In this document: positions 44,180-52,579 of the stretch, one piece after another
How the letters are laid out: each line of letters starts with the position of its first letter
How positions within the stretch are numbered: position 1 is the stretch's first letter
Assembly: GCA_934402375.1 (NCBI GenBank)
Contig: CAKRUB010000021.1
Span: forward strand, 1-52,579
Length of the DNA stretch: 52,579 bases
Source of the DNA: an uncultured Acetatifactor sp.
GTDB taxonomy: Bacteria; Bacillota; Clostridia; Lachnospirales; Lachnospiraceae
Direction of reading: 5' to 3'
Position numbers and translations under genes: made by a program
The notes under the pieces: model-generated
Database searches by the model: none
Seen by the model: only the letters and a program-made list of their open reading frames with translations
What the model was told of the DNA's origin: nothing

Positions 44180-44217
44180 CAGTTTTTTTACAAAAACCGC
44201 AGTCGTTTTACTTTCCG

Positions 44218-46875
44218 TCAGGCAAGCTGGCTCTCCAGCACCTTTGCCGCCTCTTCTACCGCAGCCGGAATACCGGCAGGATTCTTTCCACCCGCCTGCG
44301 CCATATTCGGGCGTCCGCCGCCACCACCGCCGACCAGAGCCGCAATTCCCTTGATCAGATTTCCGGCATGAGCGCCCTTTGCAATCGCACCGTCGGTCGC
44401 CATGGAAATCATGTTTACCTTGCCATCCAGATTTGACAGCAGTACGACAATGCCCTCACCGAGCTTTGCCTTTAACTGGTCGCCAAGATCGCGCAGTCCG
44501 TTCATATCGACGCCATCGACATTGACCGCCAGCAGCTTGACTCCCTTCACCTCCTGCACCTGGTTCATGACATCACCGAGTGCAGACTGTGCGAGCTTCG
44601 CCTTCATGGATTCATTTTCCGAACCCAGCTGCTTTAATTCCGCCTGCATATGTTGGATCTTTTCACTCAATGCAGCCGGTGCACACTTCGCCGCTGCCGC
44701 TGCCTTCGCAAGATTCTCCTCAAGCGTCTGATAGTATGTCATCACATTCGCTCCGGTCAGCGCTTCGATTCTTCTGACGCCCGCAGCGACACCACTCTCG
44801 GAAAGAATCTTGAAATACGCGATCTCTCCGGTATGCTTAACATGCGTACCGCCGCAAAGCTCTCTGGAAAAATCTCCCATGGAGACAACTCGCACGGTCT
44901 CGCCGTATTTTTCTCCGAACAGAGCCATAGCACCGCTCTTCTTTGCTTCCTCAATGCTCATGACATCCGTAACAACGGGCAGATCCTCCGCAATCTTCTC
45001 ATTGACAAGAGCTTCCACACGCGCAAGCTCCTCCTGCGTCATCGCCTGTGAATGGCTGAAATCGAAACGGGTTCTGCTGCCGTCCTGATAGGAGCCCTGC
45101 TGCTCTACATGATCGCCGAGCACTGCGCGCAGCGCGCTCTGCAGCAGGTGGGTCGCAGAGTGGTTCTTGCAGATATTTTTACGGTTTGCAGTATCGACAG
45201 CCAGCTCCGCTGCTTCCTTCACCTTGATCGTACCGGAAACAACTTTTCCGATATGACCGATTCTTCCGCCGGCGATCTTTACCGTCTCCTCCACCTCAAA
45301 GCTGCCGCTCTCAGTGCGGATAATACCGGTATCGCCCTTCTGACCGCCCATGGTTGCATAGAACGGTGTCTTCGCCGTGATAATCGTTCCGTTCTCGCCC
45401 GTCTTCAAGGTATCGGTCAGCTCTGTCTCGTTCGCAACGGCAAGAATCTCTGCTTCTGCCGTCAATGTATCGTATCCGACAAATTCACTGGTCAGACCGG
45501 CATCCAGCGTATCAAATACGCCTGCGCCCGCGGCATTCAGCTTCGCGGAGAAATTCTGTCCTTCTCTCGCCTTCTGCTTCTGCTCTTCCATAGCAGTCTC
45601 AAAGCCGGTCTCATCGACCTTAAGCCCTTCCTCCTCTGCCAGTTCGACCGTAAGCTCGATGGGGAAACCAAAGGTATCATAGAGATAAAATGCCGACTTT
45701 CCGTCAATGTCCTTCTTATTCTCGGCACGCTTCTGCTCAAGGATTTTATAGAATTCCTTCATGCCGTTCTCCAGCGTGCTCTCGAAGCGTGCAATCTCCT
45801 TCTGCAGCTCAGAAAGAATGAACTCTCTGTTTTTCTTTAAGAGCGGATAGCTTTCGCCGTAAATCTGGTCAATGTACATTCCGCCGATCGTCAGAAGGTT
45901 CTCCGTGCCGAGGTTCAGGCTGCGTCCGTGTCTCACCGCGCGGCGGATCAGACGGCGGAGCACATAGCCTGCGCCCGCATTCGAGGGCAGAAGCTTTGCC
46001 TCGTCACCGATCAGCATAATGCTTGTACGGATATGGTCAGCGAGAATACGCATCGACTTCGTCAGCTTCTCGTCCTGCTCATACTTCACGCCGGAGGTCT
46101 GCTCGATATAAGCGATAATCGGCGCGAAGAGATCCGTCTGGTAAACGTCCTTCGTACCGTTCAGGAATGCCAGAATACGCTCCAGTCCCCATCCGGTATC
46201 AACGTTCTTCTGCTTCAGCGGGGTCAGCGATCCGTCCTTATGCTTCTCATACTGCATAAACACGTCATTGCCAAGCTCGGTATATTTTCCACAGTGGCAT
46301 CCGGGGCCGCAGTCCGGGCCGCAGTCCGGCTTGTCGGCGACATAGAACATCTCACTGTCCGGACCGCAGGGACCATGCTCCAGACCCCACCAGTTATCCT
46401 CGGCGGGCAGATAGTATATATTATCCTTGTGGAACCCGGAAGCGATCCTGTATGTCGCACCCTCCTCGTCCCTCGGAGCATTGTCGTCTCCGGCAAACAC
46501 CGTCGCTGCAAGGTGATCCGCGTCAAAGCCGAATACCTGCGTCAGAAGCTCAAAGCTCCACTGGCAGCGCTCTTTTTTGAAATAATCTCCAAGGCTCCAG
46601 CTTCCCATCATCTCAAAGAAAGTAACATGGCTCTTATCGCCAACGGAGTCAATGTCGTTGGTACGCACACAGCCCTGCACATTGCAGAGTCTGGTTCCGA
46701 GAGGATGCTTCTGTCCCAGAAGATAAGGCATCAGCGGCTGCATTCCCGCAACATTAAACAGCACTCCCGTAGAGCCGTCCGACACAAGCGATACAGCCCC
46801 TACATCCACATGTCCGCGGTCGATATAAAACTGCTTCCATGTTTTTCTCAGTTCATCCGAAGTGAATTGTCTCAT
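44218..46875 (-). CDS. alaS: Alanyl-tRNA synthetase
   Basis: The 885-residue enzyme charges tRNA-Ala. It has the N-terminal class II core (RQFTSDELRKTWKQFY, FFEMMGSWSLGDYFKKE), an editing domain with the zinc-type motifs NHSATHLLQ and ELCGGTHVKHTGE, and the C-terminal C-Ala domain with the Gly-rich end VGGGGGGRPNMAQAGGK. Length is normal. It follows glyS by 18 bases with AAGGAGAAG as its ribosome site. There is no space for a T-box leader before it. Confidence 0.98.
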   Translation of the reverse strand: MRQFTSDELRKTWKQFYIDRGHVDVGAVSLVSDGSTGVLFNVAGMQPLMPYLLGQKHPLGTRLCNVQGCVRTNDIDSVGDKSHVTFFEMMGSWSLGDYFKKERCQWSFELLTQVFGFDADHLAATVFAGDDNAPRDEEGATYRIASGFHKDNIYYLPAEDNWWGLEHGPCGPDSEMFYVADKPDCGPDCGPGCHCGKYTELGNDVFMQYEKHKDGSLTPLKQKNVDTGWGLERILAFLNGTKDVYQTDLFAPIIAYIEQTSGVKYEQDEKLTKSMRILADHIRTSIMLIGDEAKLLPSNAGAGYVLRRLIRRAVRHGRSLNLGTENLLTIGGMYIDQIYGESYPLLKKNREFILSELQKEIARFESTLENGMKEFYKILEQKRAENKKDIDGKSAFYLYDTFGFPIELTVELAEEEGLKVDETGFETAMEEQKQKAREGQNFSAKLNAAGAGVFDTLDAGLTSEFVGYDTLTAEAEILAVANETELTDTLKTGENGTIITAKTPFYATMGGQKGDTGIIRTESGSFEVEETVKIAGGRIGHIGKVVSGTIKVKEAAELAVDTANRKNICKNHSATHLLQSALRAVLGDHVEQQGSYQDGSRTRFDFSHSQAMTQEELARVEALVNEKIAEDLPVVTDVMSIEEAKKSGAMALFGEKYGETVRVVSMGDFSRELCGGTHVKHTGEIAYFKILSESGVAAGVRRIEALTGANVMTYYQTLEENLAKAAAAAKCAPAALSEKIQHMQAELKQLGSENESMKAKLAQSALGDVMNQVQEVKGVKLLAVNVDGVDMNGLRDLGDQLKAKLGEGIVVLLSNLDGKVNMISMATDGAIAKGAHAGNLIKGIAALVGGGGGGRPNMAQAGGKNPAGIPAAVEEAAKVLESQLA

Positions 46876-46893
46876 GATCAGCTTCTCCTTATC

Positions 46894-48282
46894 CTAAAAC
46901 GTAAACTTGTCCGCAAAGTATGCGTCAAGCTCCGTTATTGCCACGCGTTCCTGCTCCATGGAATCCCTGAAACGTACTGTCACGCAGCCATCCGTCTCGG
47001 ACTCAAAGTCGTAGGTCACACAGAACGGTGTTCCGATCTCATCCTGACGGCGGTATCTCTTTCCGATATTTCCTCTGTCGTCAAACTCACAGTTATATTT
47101 CCTGGAGAGCTGTGCATAGATCTTCTCAGCGCCCTCGTTCAGCTTCTTGGAAAGCGGCAGCACACCGATCTTGACCGGTGCAAGCGCCGGATGGAAACGG
47201 AGCACGGTACGCATATCTCCGCCCTCAAGCTCCTCCTCGTCATATGCTGCGCAGAGGAATGCCAGTACCACGCGGTCTGCGCCGAGAGACGGCTCAACCA
47301 CATAAGGTATGTACTTCTCCTTCTTCTCATCATCAAAATAGCTCATATCCTCGCCGGACGTATTTGCATGCTGGGTCAGGTCATAGTCTGTTCTGTCCGC
47401 AATGCCCCATAGCTCGCCCCAGCCGAAGGGGAACATGAACTCAATATCCGTCGTGCCCTTACTGTAGAAGCAAAGCTCCTCGGGGCTGTGGTCGCGAAGA
47501 CGGATCTCGTCCTCCTTGATGCCGAGGGACAGCAGCCAGTCTCTGCAGAAGCCTCTCCAATACTGGAACCACTCGAGATCGGTGCCGGGCTCACAGAAGA
47601 ACTCCAGCTCCATCTGCTCGAACTCTCTTGTACGGAAGGTGAAGTTTCCGGGTGTGATCTCGTTTCGGAATGCCTTACCAATCTGTCCGATACCGAACGG
47701 AATCTTCTTTCTCGAGGTTCTCTGTACATTCTTAAAGTTTACAAAAATACCCTGCGCGGTCTCCGGGCGGAGGTAGACCACGCTCTTTGCGTCCTCTGTC
47801 ACGCCCTGGAATGTCTTAAACATCAGATTAAACTGACGGATATCCGTAAAGTTATGCTTGCCGCAGCTGGGACAGGGAATATTGTGCTCCTCCACAAATT
47901 CCTTCATCTGCTCCTGACTCCAGGAATCCACGCTCTCCTTGAGCTCAATTCCCTTTTCTGCGCAGAAATCCTCGATCAGCTTGTCCGCGCGGAAACGCTC
48001 ATGGCACTCTCTGCAGTCCATCAGCGGATCGGAGAAACCGCCGAGGTGACCGCTTGCCACCCATGTCTGGGGATTCATCAAAATGGCACAGTCAACACCG
48101 ACGTTGTACGGATTCTCCTGAACGAACTTCTGCCACCATGCTCTCTTGACATTGTTCTTCAGCTCCACGCCGAGATTGCCGTAATCCCATGTATTTGCCA
48201 GTCCGCCGTAAATCTCCGAACCGGGATATACGAATCCTCTCGCCTTCGCCAGTGCCACAATCTTGTCCATTGTCTTTTCCAT
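46894..48282 (-). CDS. glyS: Glycyl-tRNA synthetase (dimeric, GlyQS type)
   Basis: The product is 462 residues from ATG 48282, the single-chain class II form found in Gram-positive bacteria, archaea and eukaryotes, unlike the two-subunit form of E. coli. Motifs include [19 protein letters not shown], the tRNA/ATP core [15 protein letters not shown], and [14 protein letters not shown] (motif 3), and an anticodon-binding domain at the C-terminus. AGGAAG precedes the chosen start; a GTG 15 bases earlier is less likely. Only 7-22 bases separate it from the upstream lipoprotein gene, so no T-box leader sits immediately before it. Confidence 0.97.
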   Translation of the reverse strand: MEKTMDKIVALAKARGFVYPGSEIYGGLANTWDYGNLGVELKNNVKRAWWQKFVQENPYNVGVDCAILMNPQTWVASGHLGGFSDPLMDCRECHERFRADKLIEDFCAEKGIELKESVDSWSQEQMKEFVEEHNIPCPSCGKHNFTDIRQFNLMFKTFQGVTEDAKSVVYLRPETAQGIFVNFKNVQRTSRKKIPFGIGQIGKAFRNEITPGNFTFRTREFEQMELEFFCEPGTDLEWFQYWRGFCRDWLLSLGIKEDEIRLRDHSPEELCFYSKGTTDIEFMFPFGWGELWGIADRTDYDLTQHANTSGEDMSYFDDEKKEKYIPYVVEPSLGADRVVLAFLCAAYDEEELEGGDMRTVLRFHPALAPVKIGVLPLSKKLNEGAEKIYAQLSRKYNCEFDDRGNIGKRYRRQDEIGTPFCVTYDFESETDGCVTVRFRDSMEQERVAITELDAYFADKFTF

Positions 48283-48304
48283 ATTGCTCTTCCTCACAAT
48301 CTTT

Positions 48305-48901
48305 CTATTTTTTCAGTAGAATGGATACCGTTCCCTCAGCAGCGGTCGTATCTACACTTCCATCTTCCTTCAGAACTGCGCCCCCGCTCACTCCTGTCAC
48401 CTTTGACGGGCAGTAAACAAGCGCTTTCGCGTCCGTGATTATGACCTTTCTGTCCACTTCGGCATTCAGCGGTATCTCCTCGCCCTTTTCATTCGTCAGG
48501 ACGGTATTCACCGCATACCCGGCGTCCTTCGCTTCGCCGACTGTGCCGTAAAAAAGTACGCTGCCGTTAAACCCTTCAAAGGTATCGCAGCTGTCAAACC
48601 GGTAGGTAATCACGACCCTGTCGCCATCCTCCGGCACGAGTTCTGCCTTTTCCACCGTCACTGCGGAAGCTCCTGCGCTCCTGCAAAATTCCGCCGCTTC
48701 CTTCATCGCCATGGAGGTCAGCTCCTCAAGCTGATAATACTCTCTGTCAAAGGCTCCGGCGAGATAATAGGTCACTCCGCCCTTTTTGTCGATACAGATC
48801 GTCGTTGTCTCCACCGCGTCAGGCACACCGGCTCCGCCGCATCCCGCAAATGTCATAAGCAGCAGGCAGATGCAGACAACAGCCATAACTCTTTTCTTCA
48901 T
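48305..48901 (-). CDS. Putative lipoprotein upstream of glyS
   Basis: The product is 198 residues from ATG 48901, with GAGGAGC upstream. The lipoprotein signal ends [10 protein letters not shown]. The mature part is a mixed alpha/beta domain with a repeated theme of acidic strands ([30 protein letters not shown]). It resembles no family I can name with certainty. It lies between recO and glyS in an otherwise housekeeping operon. Confidence 0.8.
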   Translation of the reverse strand: MKKRVMAVVCICLLLMTFAGCGGAGVPDAVETTTICIDKKGGVTYYLAGAFDREYYQLEELTSMAMKEAAEFCRSAGASAVTVEKAELVPEDGDRVVITYRFDSCDTFEGFNGSVLFYGTVGEAKDAGYAVNTVLTNEKGEEIPLNAEVDRKVIITDAKALVYCPSKVTGVSGGAVLKEDGSVDTTAAEGTVSILLKK

Positions 48902-48952
48902 AATCCAGCTCCTCAATATACCAAGTTATTGTATCAAAAACATTCTGTATTT

Positions 48953-49603
48953 TCAACTAAGAGTTTTCAGAACCTCCAGACTTCTGAACGTATGCCCTAC
49001 ATACCTCTTCATATATTCCTCCGCGATCTGCTCAAGCTCCGCCAGAACGGCATCCGTCACCGTGAAGGTATAAAGCTTCTCGACCGGGCTTGCCTCTATG
49101 TATCGCAGCGCATAGATCGTGGATTCCTCAAGTTTTCTGTCCGTCGGCGGCCCCGGGAATTCCCCGTTCACGGCGATCGCCTTGCACTCAAAGACACATC
49201 TCACAAGCGGATTCGGCAGGGAATCTGCACTGATCGCACGCAGCGACTGGTACAGCAGCTTCAGCATCTGGCTCTCGTCATTGTTTTCTCTGGTATAATA
49301 GTCTGCCACCTCGGCAAAATACATCCCGTAGCAGGCGCCTATGTAATCCGTGCGCAGCTCTTCAAAATAATTCTGGATCTCCGCCTCCGCCAGCGTGTAG
49401 GAGCTTTTCCCCTCGTACAGCTTGAATCTGCCGAAGGAAAGCGGATTTGTCGCGGCGGCGAGCTTGTTCCCCGGTCGCCTCGCCCCTCTCGCAAAGACCG
49501 ACAGCTTCCCTCGCTCCTTAGTCAGAATGCTGATATGTCTGTCGTACTCCGCCACGGGCGACTGCTTCAATATGATTCCTGTCACCATGATATATTCCTG
49601 CAT
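48953..49603 (-). CDS. recO: DNA repair protein RecO
   Basis: The product is 216 residues from ATG 49603, or 211 from the ATG at 49588. It has an N-terminal OB-fold (MVTGIILKQSPVAEYDRHIS and LTKERGKLSVFARGARRPGNK), a helical domain, and no obvious zinc cysteines: the Cys motif of long RecO forms is missing and the protein is a little shorter than usual. It acts with RecR and RecF to load RecA. The longer frame to 49699 is rejected because it has no ribosome site and runs into the yqzL-like gene. Confidence 0.92.
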   Translation of the reverse strand: MQEYIMVTGIILKQSPVAEYDRHISILTKERGKLSVFARGARRPGNKLAAATNPLSFGRFKLYEGKSSYTLAEAEIQNYFEELRTDYIGACYGMYFAEVADYYTRENNDESQMLKLLYQSLRAISADSLPNPLVRCVFECKAIAVNGEFPGPPTDRKLEESTIYALRYIEASPVEKLYTFTVTDAVLAELEQIAEEYMKRYVGHTFRSLEVLKTLS

Positions 49604-49724
49604 GTGCCTCTTCTCCCCGCGCGCTGTCCCTGCATCCCGCATCCCGGCTCTCAACCGAGACATACGACAGATAATCCTCAATCCTTCCGGTATTTTCAAA
49701 CTGCTTCCAGTATTCCATATTCAT
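49518..49724 (-). CDS. YqzL-like small protein
   Basis: The short frame, 68 residues from ATG 49724, begins NMEYWKQFENTGRIEDYLSY, matching the WK.F..TG.I..YL pattern of YqzL, a small protein encoded between era and recO in Bacillus. GGGGGATG precedes this ATG by about 7 bases. It overlaps recO by 86 bases, which is unusual, and the C-terminal part (about residue 40 on) resembles no family, so the true stop may have moved. The frame is open further upstream to 49781, without a good ribosome site. Confidence 0.55.
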   Translation of the reverse strand: MNMEYWKQFENTGRIEDYLSYVSVESRDAGCRDSARGEEAHAGIYHGDRNHIEAVARGGVRQTYQHSD

Positions 49725-49808
49725 CCGCACATCCCCCGATTCCATTTGTATTTCCATGCTCACAGACCGATCATGTGTCATCAGTAGAATTTGCAGATTT
49801 CCGCTTTT

Positions 49809-50720
49809 CTATTCGTTCATTTTCTTCGGATCATAGCCAAAATTTTTCAACAGGAAGTCGCTGTCGCGCCAGTCCTTTTTCACCTTCACCCAGAGCTGCA
49901 GATTGACCTGCATCTCAAGTAAATCCTCTATTTCCGGGCGTGCGGTGGAACCGATCTTCTTCAGCATTGCGCCGCCCTTGCCGATAATGATGCCCTTGTG
50001 GGACTCTCTCTCGCACACGATCGTTGCCTCGATGTGGCAGATTTTCCCTTTTTCCTTCATGCTCTCGATGCTGACGGCGATTCCGTGGGGGATTTCATCC
50101 TCCAGAAGGCGCAGCGCCTTCTCCCTGATCAGCTCTGCGACAATCTGGCGCATGGGCTGATCCGTGATCGTGTCTTCATCATAAAACGCCGGTCCGTAGG
50201 GCAGATACTTGAAGATGCATTTGACAAGCTCGTCGGTGTTATTCCCCTTCAATGCCGACACCGGCACGATCTCCTGAAAGTCCAGTTCCTTGCGGTAGGT
50301 GTCGATAAGCGCAAACAGCGCATCCTTCTTCACGGTATCGATCTTATTGATCACAAGGATCACCGGTGTCTTCGTCTTTTTCAGCTGCTCGATGATGTGT
50401 CTCTCCCCTGCGCCGATATAGTCTGTCGGCTCCACCAGCCACAATATGACATCGACATCCTCCATCGTGCGCTCCGCCACATTCACCATGTACTCGCCAA
50501 GCTTATTTTTCGCCTTATGAATTCCCGGCGTGTCGAGGAAGACAATCTGTCCCTCCTCCGTCGTCAGCACGGTCTGTATTCTGTTTCTCGTCGTCTGTGG
50601 TCTGTTGGAGGTGATCGCGATCTTCTGTCCGATCAGCCGGTTCATCAGCGTGGATTTTCCCACGTTCGGTCTTCCGATCAGTGTCGCAAAGCCGGATTTG
50701 TAAGCTGGATTTTCGTTCAT
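49809..50720 (-). CDS. era: GTPase Era
   Basis: The product is 303 residues from ATG 50720, with GAGGAG upstream. It has GTPase motifs G1 GRPNVGKS (16-23), G3 DTPG (63-66) and G4 NKID (125-128), and a C-terminal KH domain with GIIIGKGGAMLKKIG. It binds 16S rRNA and helps assemble the 30S subunit. The frame can be extended to 50777 but that has no ribosome site. Followed by the YqzL-like gene and recO, the common order in Firmicutes. Confidence 0.97.
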   Translation of the reverse strand: MNENPAYKSGFATLIGRPNVGKSTLMNRLIGQKIAITSNRPQTTRNRIQTVLTTEEGQIVFLDTPGIHKAKNKLGEYMVNVAERTMEDVDVILWLVEPTDYIGAGERHIIEQLKKTKTPVILVINKIDTVKKDALFALIDTYRKELDFQEIVPVSALKGNNTDELVKCIFKYLPYGPAFYDEDTITDQPMRQIVAELIREKALRLLEDEIPHGIAVSIESMKEKGKICHIEATIVCERESHKGIIIGKGGAMLKKIGSTARPEIEDLLEMQVNLQLWVKVKKDWRDSDFLLKNFGYDPKKMNE

Positions 50721-50739
50721 TCTGCTCCTCATTTCTGTG

Positions 50740-50764
50740 CACCGGTCAGTTATGCAGACCGGTG
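50740..50764. other. Hairpin in the era leader
   Basis: CACCGGTC (50740-50747) pairs exactly with GACCGGTG (50757-50764) over a 9-base loop. No T-run follows. It lies between the candidate era promoter and the ATG, so it would form at the 5' end of the message or act as an operator. Confidence 0.5.
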
Positions 50765-50782
50765 AAATTATAAACACGGTTC

Positions 50783-50811
50783 ATTGTAATCGTTTTGTCC
50801 GAAAAAGTAAA
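50783..50811 (-). promoter_or_regulatory. Candidate promoter of the era operon
   Basis: TTTACT (50811-50806 on minus) and TACAAT (50788-50783) are 17 bases apart. A second -10-like TATAAT lies at 50772-50767 but has no matching -35. Confidence 0.5.
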
Positions 50812-50827
50812 TTCATTTTTGCGGAAG

Positions 50828-51658
50828 TTATCTCGTAAGACAGTAAATCATGACCGCCTGCTGGACGGCAATCAGGCATTCCTTGAAGTCATATCCCACA
50901 AAATACTCCGAGTCTATGACGTCCTCCGAAACTTCCTCGCCCCGGTAAAAGGGCGGGCATGGATTCAACACTGCTCCCGGATTTGCCCTGTCCATCATCT
51001 CACTCGTCACCTGACAGTCCTTAAAGGCAGCAAGAGCGCTCTCCGGCAGAGAATCCGTACAGACAATATCTTTGCCTGTAACCGCCTTCTCAATGCTGTG
51101 ATACACAGGCAGCCCCTCTATTTCATAGCCCTCTCCGCAACATTGTTCCAGAGAAAAGCCCATGACCTCTGCCGCCTCCTTCCATGCCAGTCCGATGTTT
51201 CCCCGCTTCCCGCAGAACAGGAATTTGTCCTTTGTGAAATCCGTCCTGCGTTTGGACAACGCATACAGATCCGAGAGCATCTCGCACGGATGGTTACTGT
51301 CCGTCATGGCATTGATCACAGGCACTTTCAGATTTTCCGCCAGCTTCTCAAGCCTTTTGATGTCTGCGTGTCTTGCGATCACAAGATCCGCCCAATTGTC
51401 AAGATAGCCGCAGACATCTCTCAAATCCTCTTTCTTGTCAAGTGTTTCCGTCGGGAACAATATCGTCTGTCCGCCCAGCAGATAAATTCCTTTTTCAAAG
51501 GAAACCCTTGTCCGTATACTGGAATTCGGGAAAAACATCACCACACATTTTCCTTTCAGGAAGTCCCGGTAAGCCCCTCCCCTGACCTCATCCGTCAGTC
51601 TGAAAATCTCATATATATCATCGGCACAATAATCTGTCAATCGAAGCATGTCCTTCAT
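50828..51658 (-). CDS. Aspartate/ornithine carbamoyltransferase-family protein
   Basis: The product is 276 residues from ATG 51658, with GGAGG upstream. It has the carbamoyl-phosphate loop as FFPNSSIRTRVSFEKG (43-58; the usual STRTR reads SIRTR), HPCE at 123-126 (usually HPxQ), and NPCPPF where ornithine enzymes have HCLP. It is shorter than typical ATCase or OTCase (about 300-335). The fold is clear, but the two substrate-side changes mean neither aspartate nor ornithine can be assumed. It overlaps the phosphoesterase gene upstream by 4 bases (ATGA). No arginine or pyrimidine genes are nearby. Confidence 0.85.
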   Translation of the reverse strand: MKDMLRLTDYCADDIYEIFRLTDEVRGGAYRDFLKGKCVVMFFPNSSIRTRVSFEKGIYLLGGQTILFPTETLDKKEDLRDVCGYLDNWADLVIARHADIKRLEKLAENLKVPVINAMTDSNHPCEMLSDLYALSKRRTDFTKDKFLFCGKRGNIGLAWKEAAEVMGFSLEQCCGEGYEIEGLPVYHSIEKAVTGKDIVCTDSLPESALAAFKDCQVTSEMMDRANPGAVLNPCPPFYRGEEVSEDVIDSEYFVGYDFKECLIAVQQAVMIYCLTR

Positions 51659-52230
51659 TGTAGTCCTCCGTTTACGCAAATGCTTTCTGCTCTGCCCTGT
51701 GCGGCAGCGCCCGCATTCCTCTTAATCTCTTCCTTTATTTTATCCCGGATCTCTTCAAACGCTATCGGCGTGTAATTGATTCTCTCGCAGCAGACGCAGA
51801 AGCTCTGCGCGGAATAGTCGCTGTAGATCGGATTTGCGTGGACGTGTCCGAAGATATTGGCATAGGGCATGTTGGAATTGATATACATGGGCTCGTGCGA
51901 CAGAATCCAGAAGCCGTCATAGATGACCGGGTATCTGCTCACGCCCTCAAAGCCGCAGTCCATATAGAACTGCTCGCTTTCGGTGTCATGGTTTCCCATG
52001 ACAAGCCGCTTATGTCCCTTTAACCTTCCAAGGATCTCCTTCGTTTTTTCCTTCGCATACACCGAAAAATCTCCCACCACGAAAACCGTATCTGCCTCCG
52101 CGACGGTCTCATTCCAGTTTCTGATGATCGCCTCGTCCATCTCCCCGACATCTGCAAACGGACGGTTCTCATAGCCGATGATCTCCGCCTGCCCGAAATG
52201 CGTGTCCGCAATAAAAAATATCTTTCCCAT
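51655..52230 (-). CDS. Metallophosphoesterase
   Basis: The product is 191 residues from ATG 52230, preceded by GGGAGA. It has calcineurin-type metal motifs FIADTHFGQAEII (near 5-17), VFVVGDFSVY, LVMGNHDTE, ILSHEPMY and IFGHVHANP. It is cytoplasmic, with no membrane segment. The substrate is unknown. It ends inside the first codon of the carbamoyltransferase-like gene, so the two are translationally coupled. Confidence 0.88.
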   Translation of the reverse strand: MGKIFFIADTHFGQAEIIGYENRPFADVGEMDEAIIRNWNETVAEADTVFVVGDFSVYAKEKTKEILGRLKGHKRLVMGNHDTESEQFYMDCGFEGVSRYPVIYDGFWILSHEPMYINSNMPYANIFGHVHANPIYSDYSAQSFCVCCERINYTPIAFEEIRDKIKEEIKRNAGAAAQGRAESICVNGGLQ

Positions 52231-52338
52231 ACGCCTGTCTCCCTTTGCACTTACAGGTCTGCTCCGCCCGTCAGCGGATTTTCCTTTGCTGTGATCTCCG
52301 TCACCTTCAGCCTGCATATTATTTTGCGCACTTTCTTC

Positions 52339-52509
52339 CTATTGTACACCGTTACCGCACGCTTTCACAAGTCTGTCATACAATTCTCTGGTTCCCGCTT
52401 CACTCTCATCGTTAAATAAATACGTCTTATCCTGCGTTCTGACGAGGATGGCAGCCTTCGTCTTAAGGCATACATAGGTGCGGCACTTGCCATAGCCCGA
52501 CACAATGAA
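52339..52509 (-). pseudogene. N-terminally broken fragment, perhaps a PH-like protein
   Basis: The frame runs from a TAG (52510-52512) to a TAG at 52339-52341 and encodes 56 residues with no usable start. It reads FIVSGYGKCRTYVCL, ILVRTQDKTYLFNDESEAGT and RELYDRLVKACG. This ends like a small beta-rich domain with a closing helix, as in bacterial PH-like proteins; that comparison is from memory and weak. The missing N-terminus would lie beyond 52510, where the frame is closed, so the gene is broken or frameshifted at the window edge. Bases 52510-52579 show only a short GGCAC-ATCC-GTGCC hairpin. Confidence 0.45.
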
Positions 52510-52579
52510 CTACCCCGGGGCAAGCCCTCAAGCATCTTTCGCGACTACGGCACATCCGTGCCTTGACGCTTCAGATACT

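Noticed and set aside
45928..47412. Plus-strand open frame of 494 codons across alaS and glyS
   Set aside because: Mirror of two clear synthetase genes; no start signal and no recognisable motif.
46876..48304. T-box riboswitch before glyS or alaS
   Set aside because: The gaps before both genes are too short (about 20 bases) to hold a T-box, and no specifier/antiterminator pattern was seen.

Overview
The window looks like a chromosomal segment of a Gram-positive anaerobe of the class Clostridia, most likely family Lachnospiraceae. The signs are a six-gene rnf operon, an ATP-type PEP carboxykinase, a split sodium-pumping biotin decarboxylase, a GlyQS-type glycyl-tRNA synthetase, the cmk-ispH-rpsA order, a SleB-like cell-wall hydrolase, GGAGG-type ribosome binding sites, and intermediate G+C. 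I cannot name a species. Almost all genes lie on the minus strand; only two convincing genes (10461-11276 and 17529-18632) are on plus.

Layout from left to right. 1-1010: a truncated IS4-type transposase with two hairpins upstream. 1191-5481: pckA with its own promoter, then deoC and pepP ending in a terminator. 5512-9616: a promoter followed by an XpaC-like gene, telA and thrC. 9637-11276: a SleB-like hydrolase and a divergent solitary AP2-domain protein. 11254-17368: rnfCDGEAB with a membrane-anchored GH25 lysozyme at its end. 17529-18632: a YprB-like exonuclease on plus. 18671-24620: an accessory operon of about eight small, mostly lineage-specific envelope genes, preceded by a decayed LuxR-type regulator. 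24933-31256: tetR, rpiR-like, an HI0933-family flavoprotein, cmk, ispH, rpsA and an orphan cheR. 31261-36925: five genes of a sodium-translocating decarboxylase/transcarboxylase. 36927-38889: ftsH. 38938-43777: two D,D-carboxypeptidases flanking scpB, scpA and a phosphoesterase. 43843-44179: rpsU. 44218-52230: a carbamoyltransferase-like gene, a phosphoesterase, era, a YqzL-like small gene, recO, a lipoprotein, glyS and alaS. 52339-52509: an N-terminally broken fragment at the right edge.

How the parts could work together: Rnf (reduced ferredoxin to NAD+, pumping Na+ or H+), PEP carboxykinase (PEP and oxaloacetate) and the biotin-dependent decarboxylase (carboxyl transfer coupled to a Na+ gradient) form a plausible set around C4/C3 metabolism and ion-gradient energetics. 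This link is inference.

The least ordinary items are: an AP2 / HNH-like / AP2 protein that appears to have lost the HNH histidine; a decarboxylase cluster with two different carboxyltransferase subunits and only one biotin carrier; a strongly folded repeat between oadB and the 5S-type gene; and the accessory operon with its inverted repeat at the promoter, a probable one-base frameshift in a zinc-ribbon gene, and the fossil regulator beside it. No CRISPR array, tRNA, rRNA or prophage was seen. All calls rest on reading the sequence and remembered family features; no database search was run.
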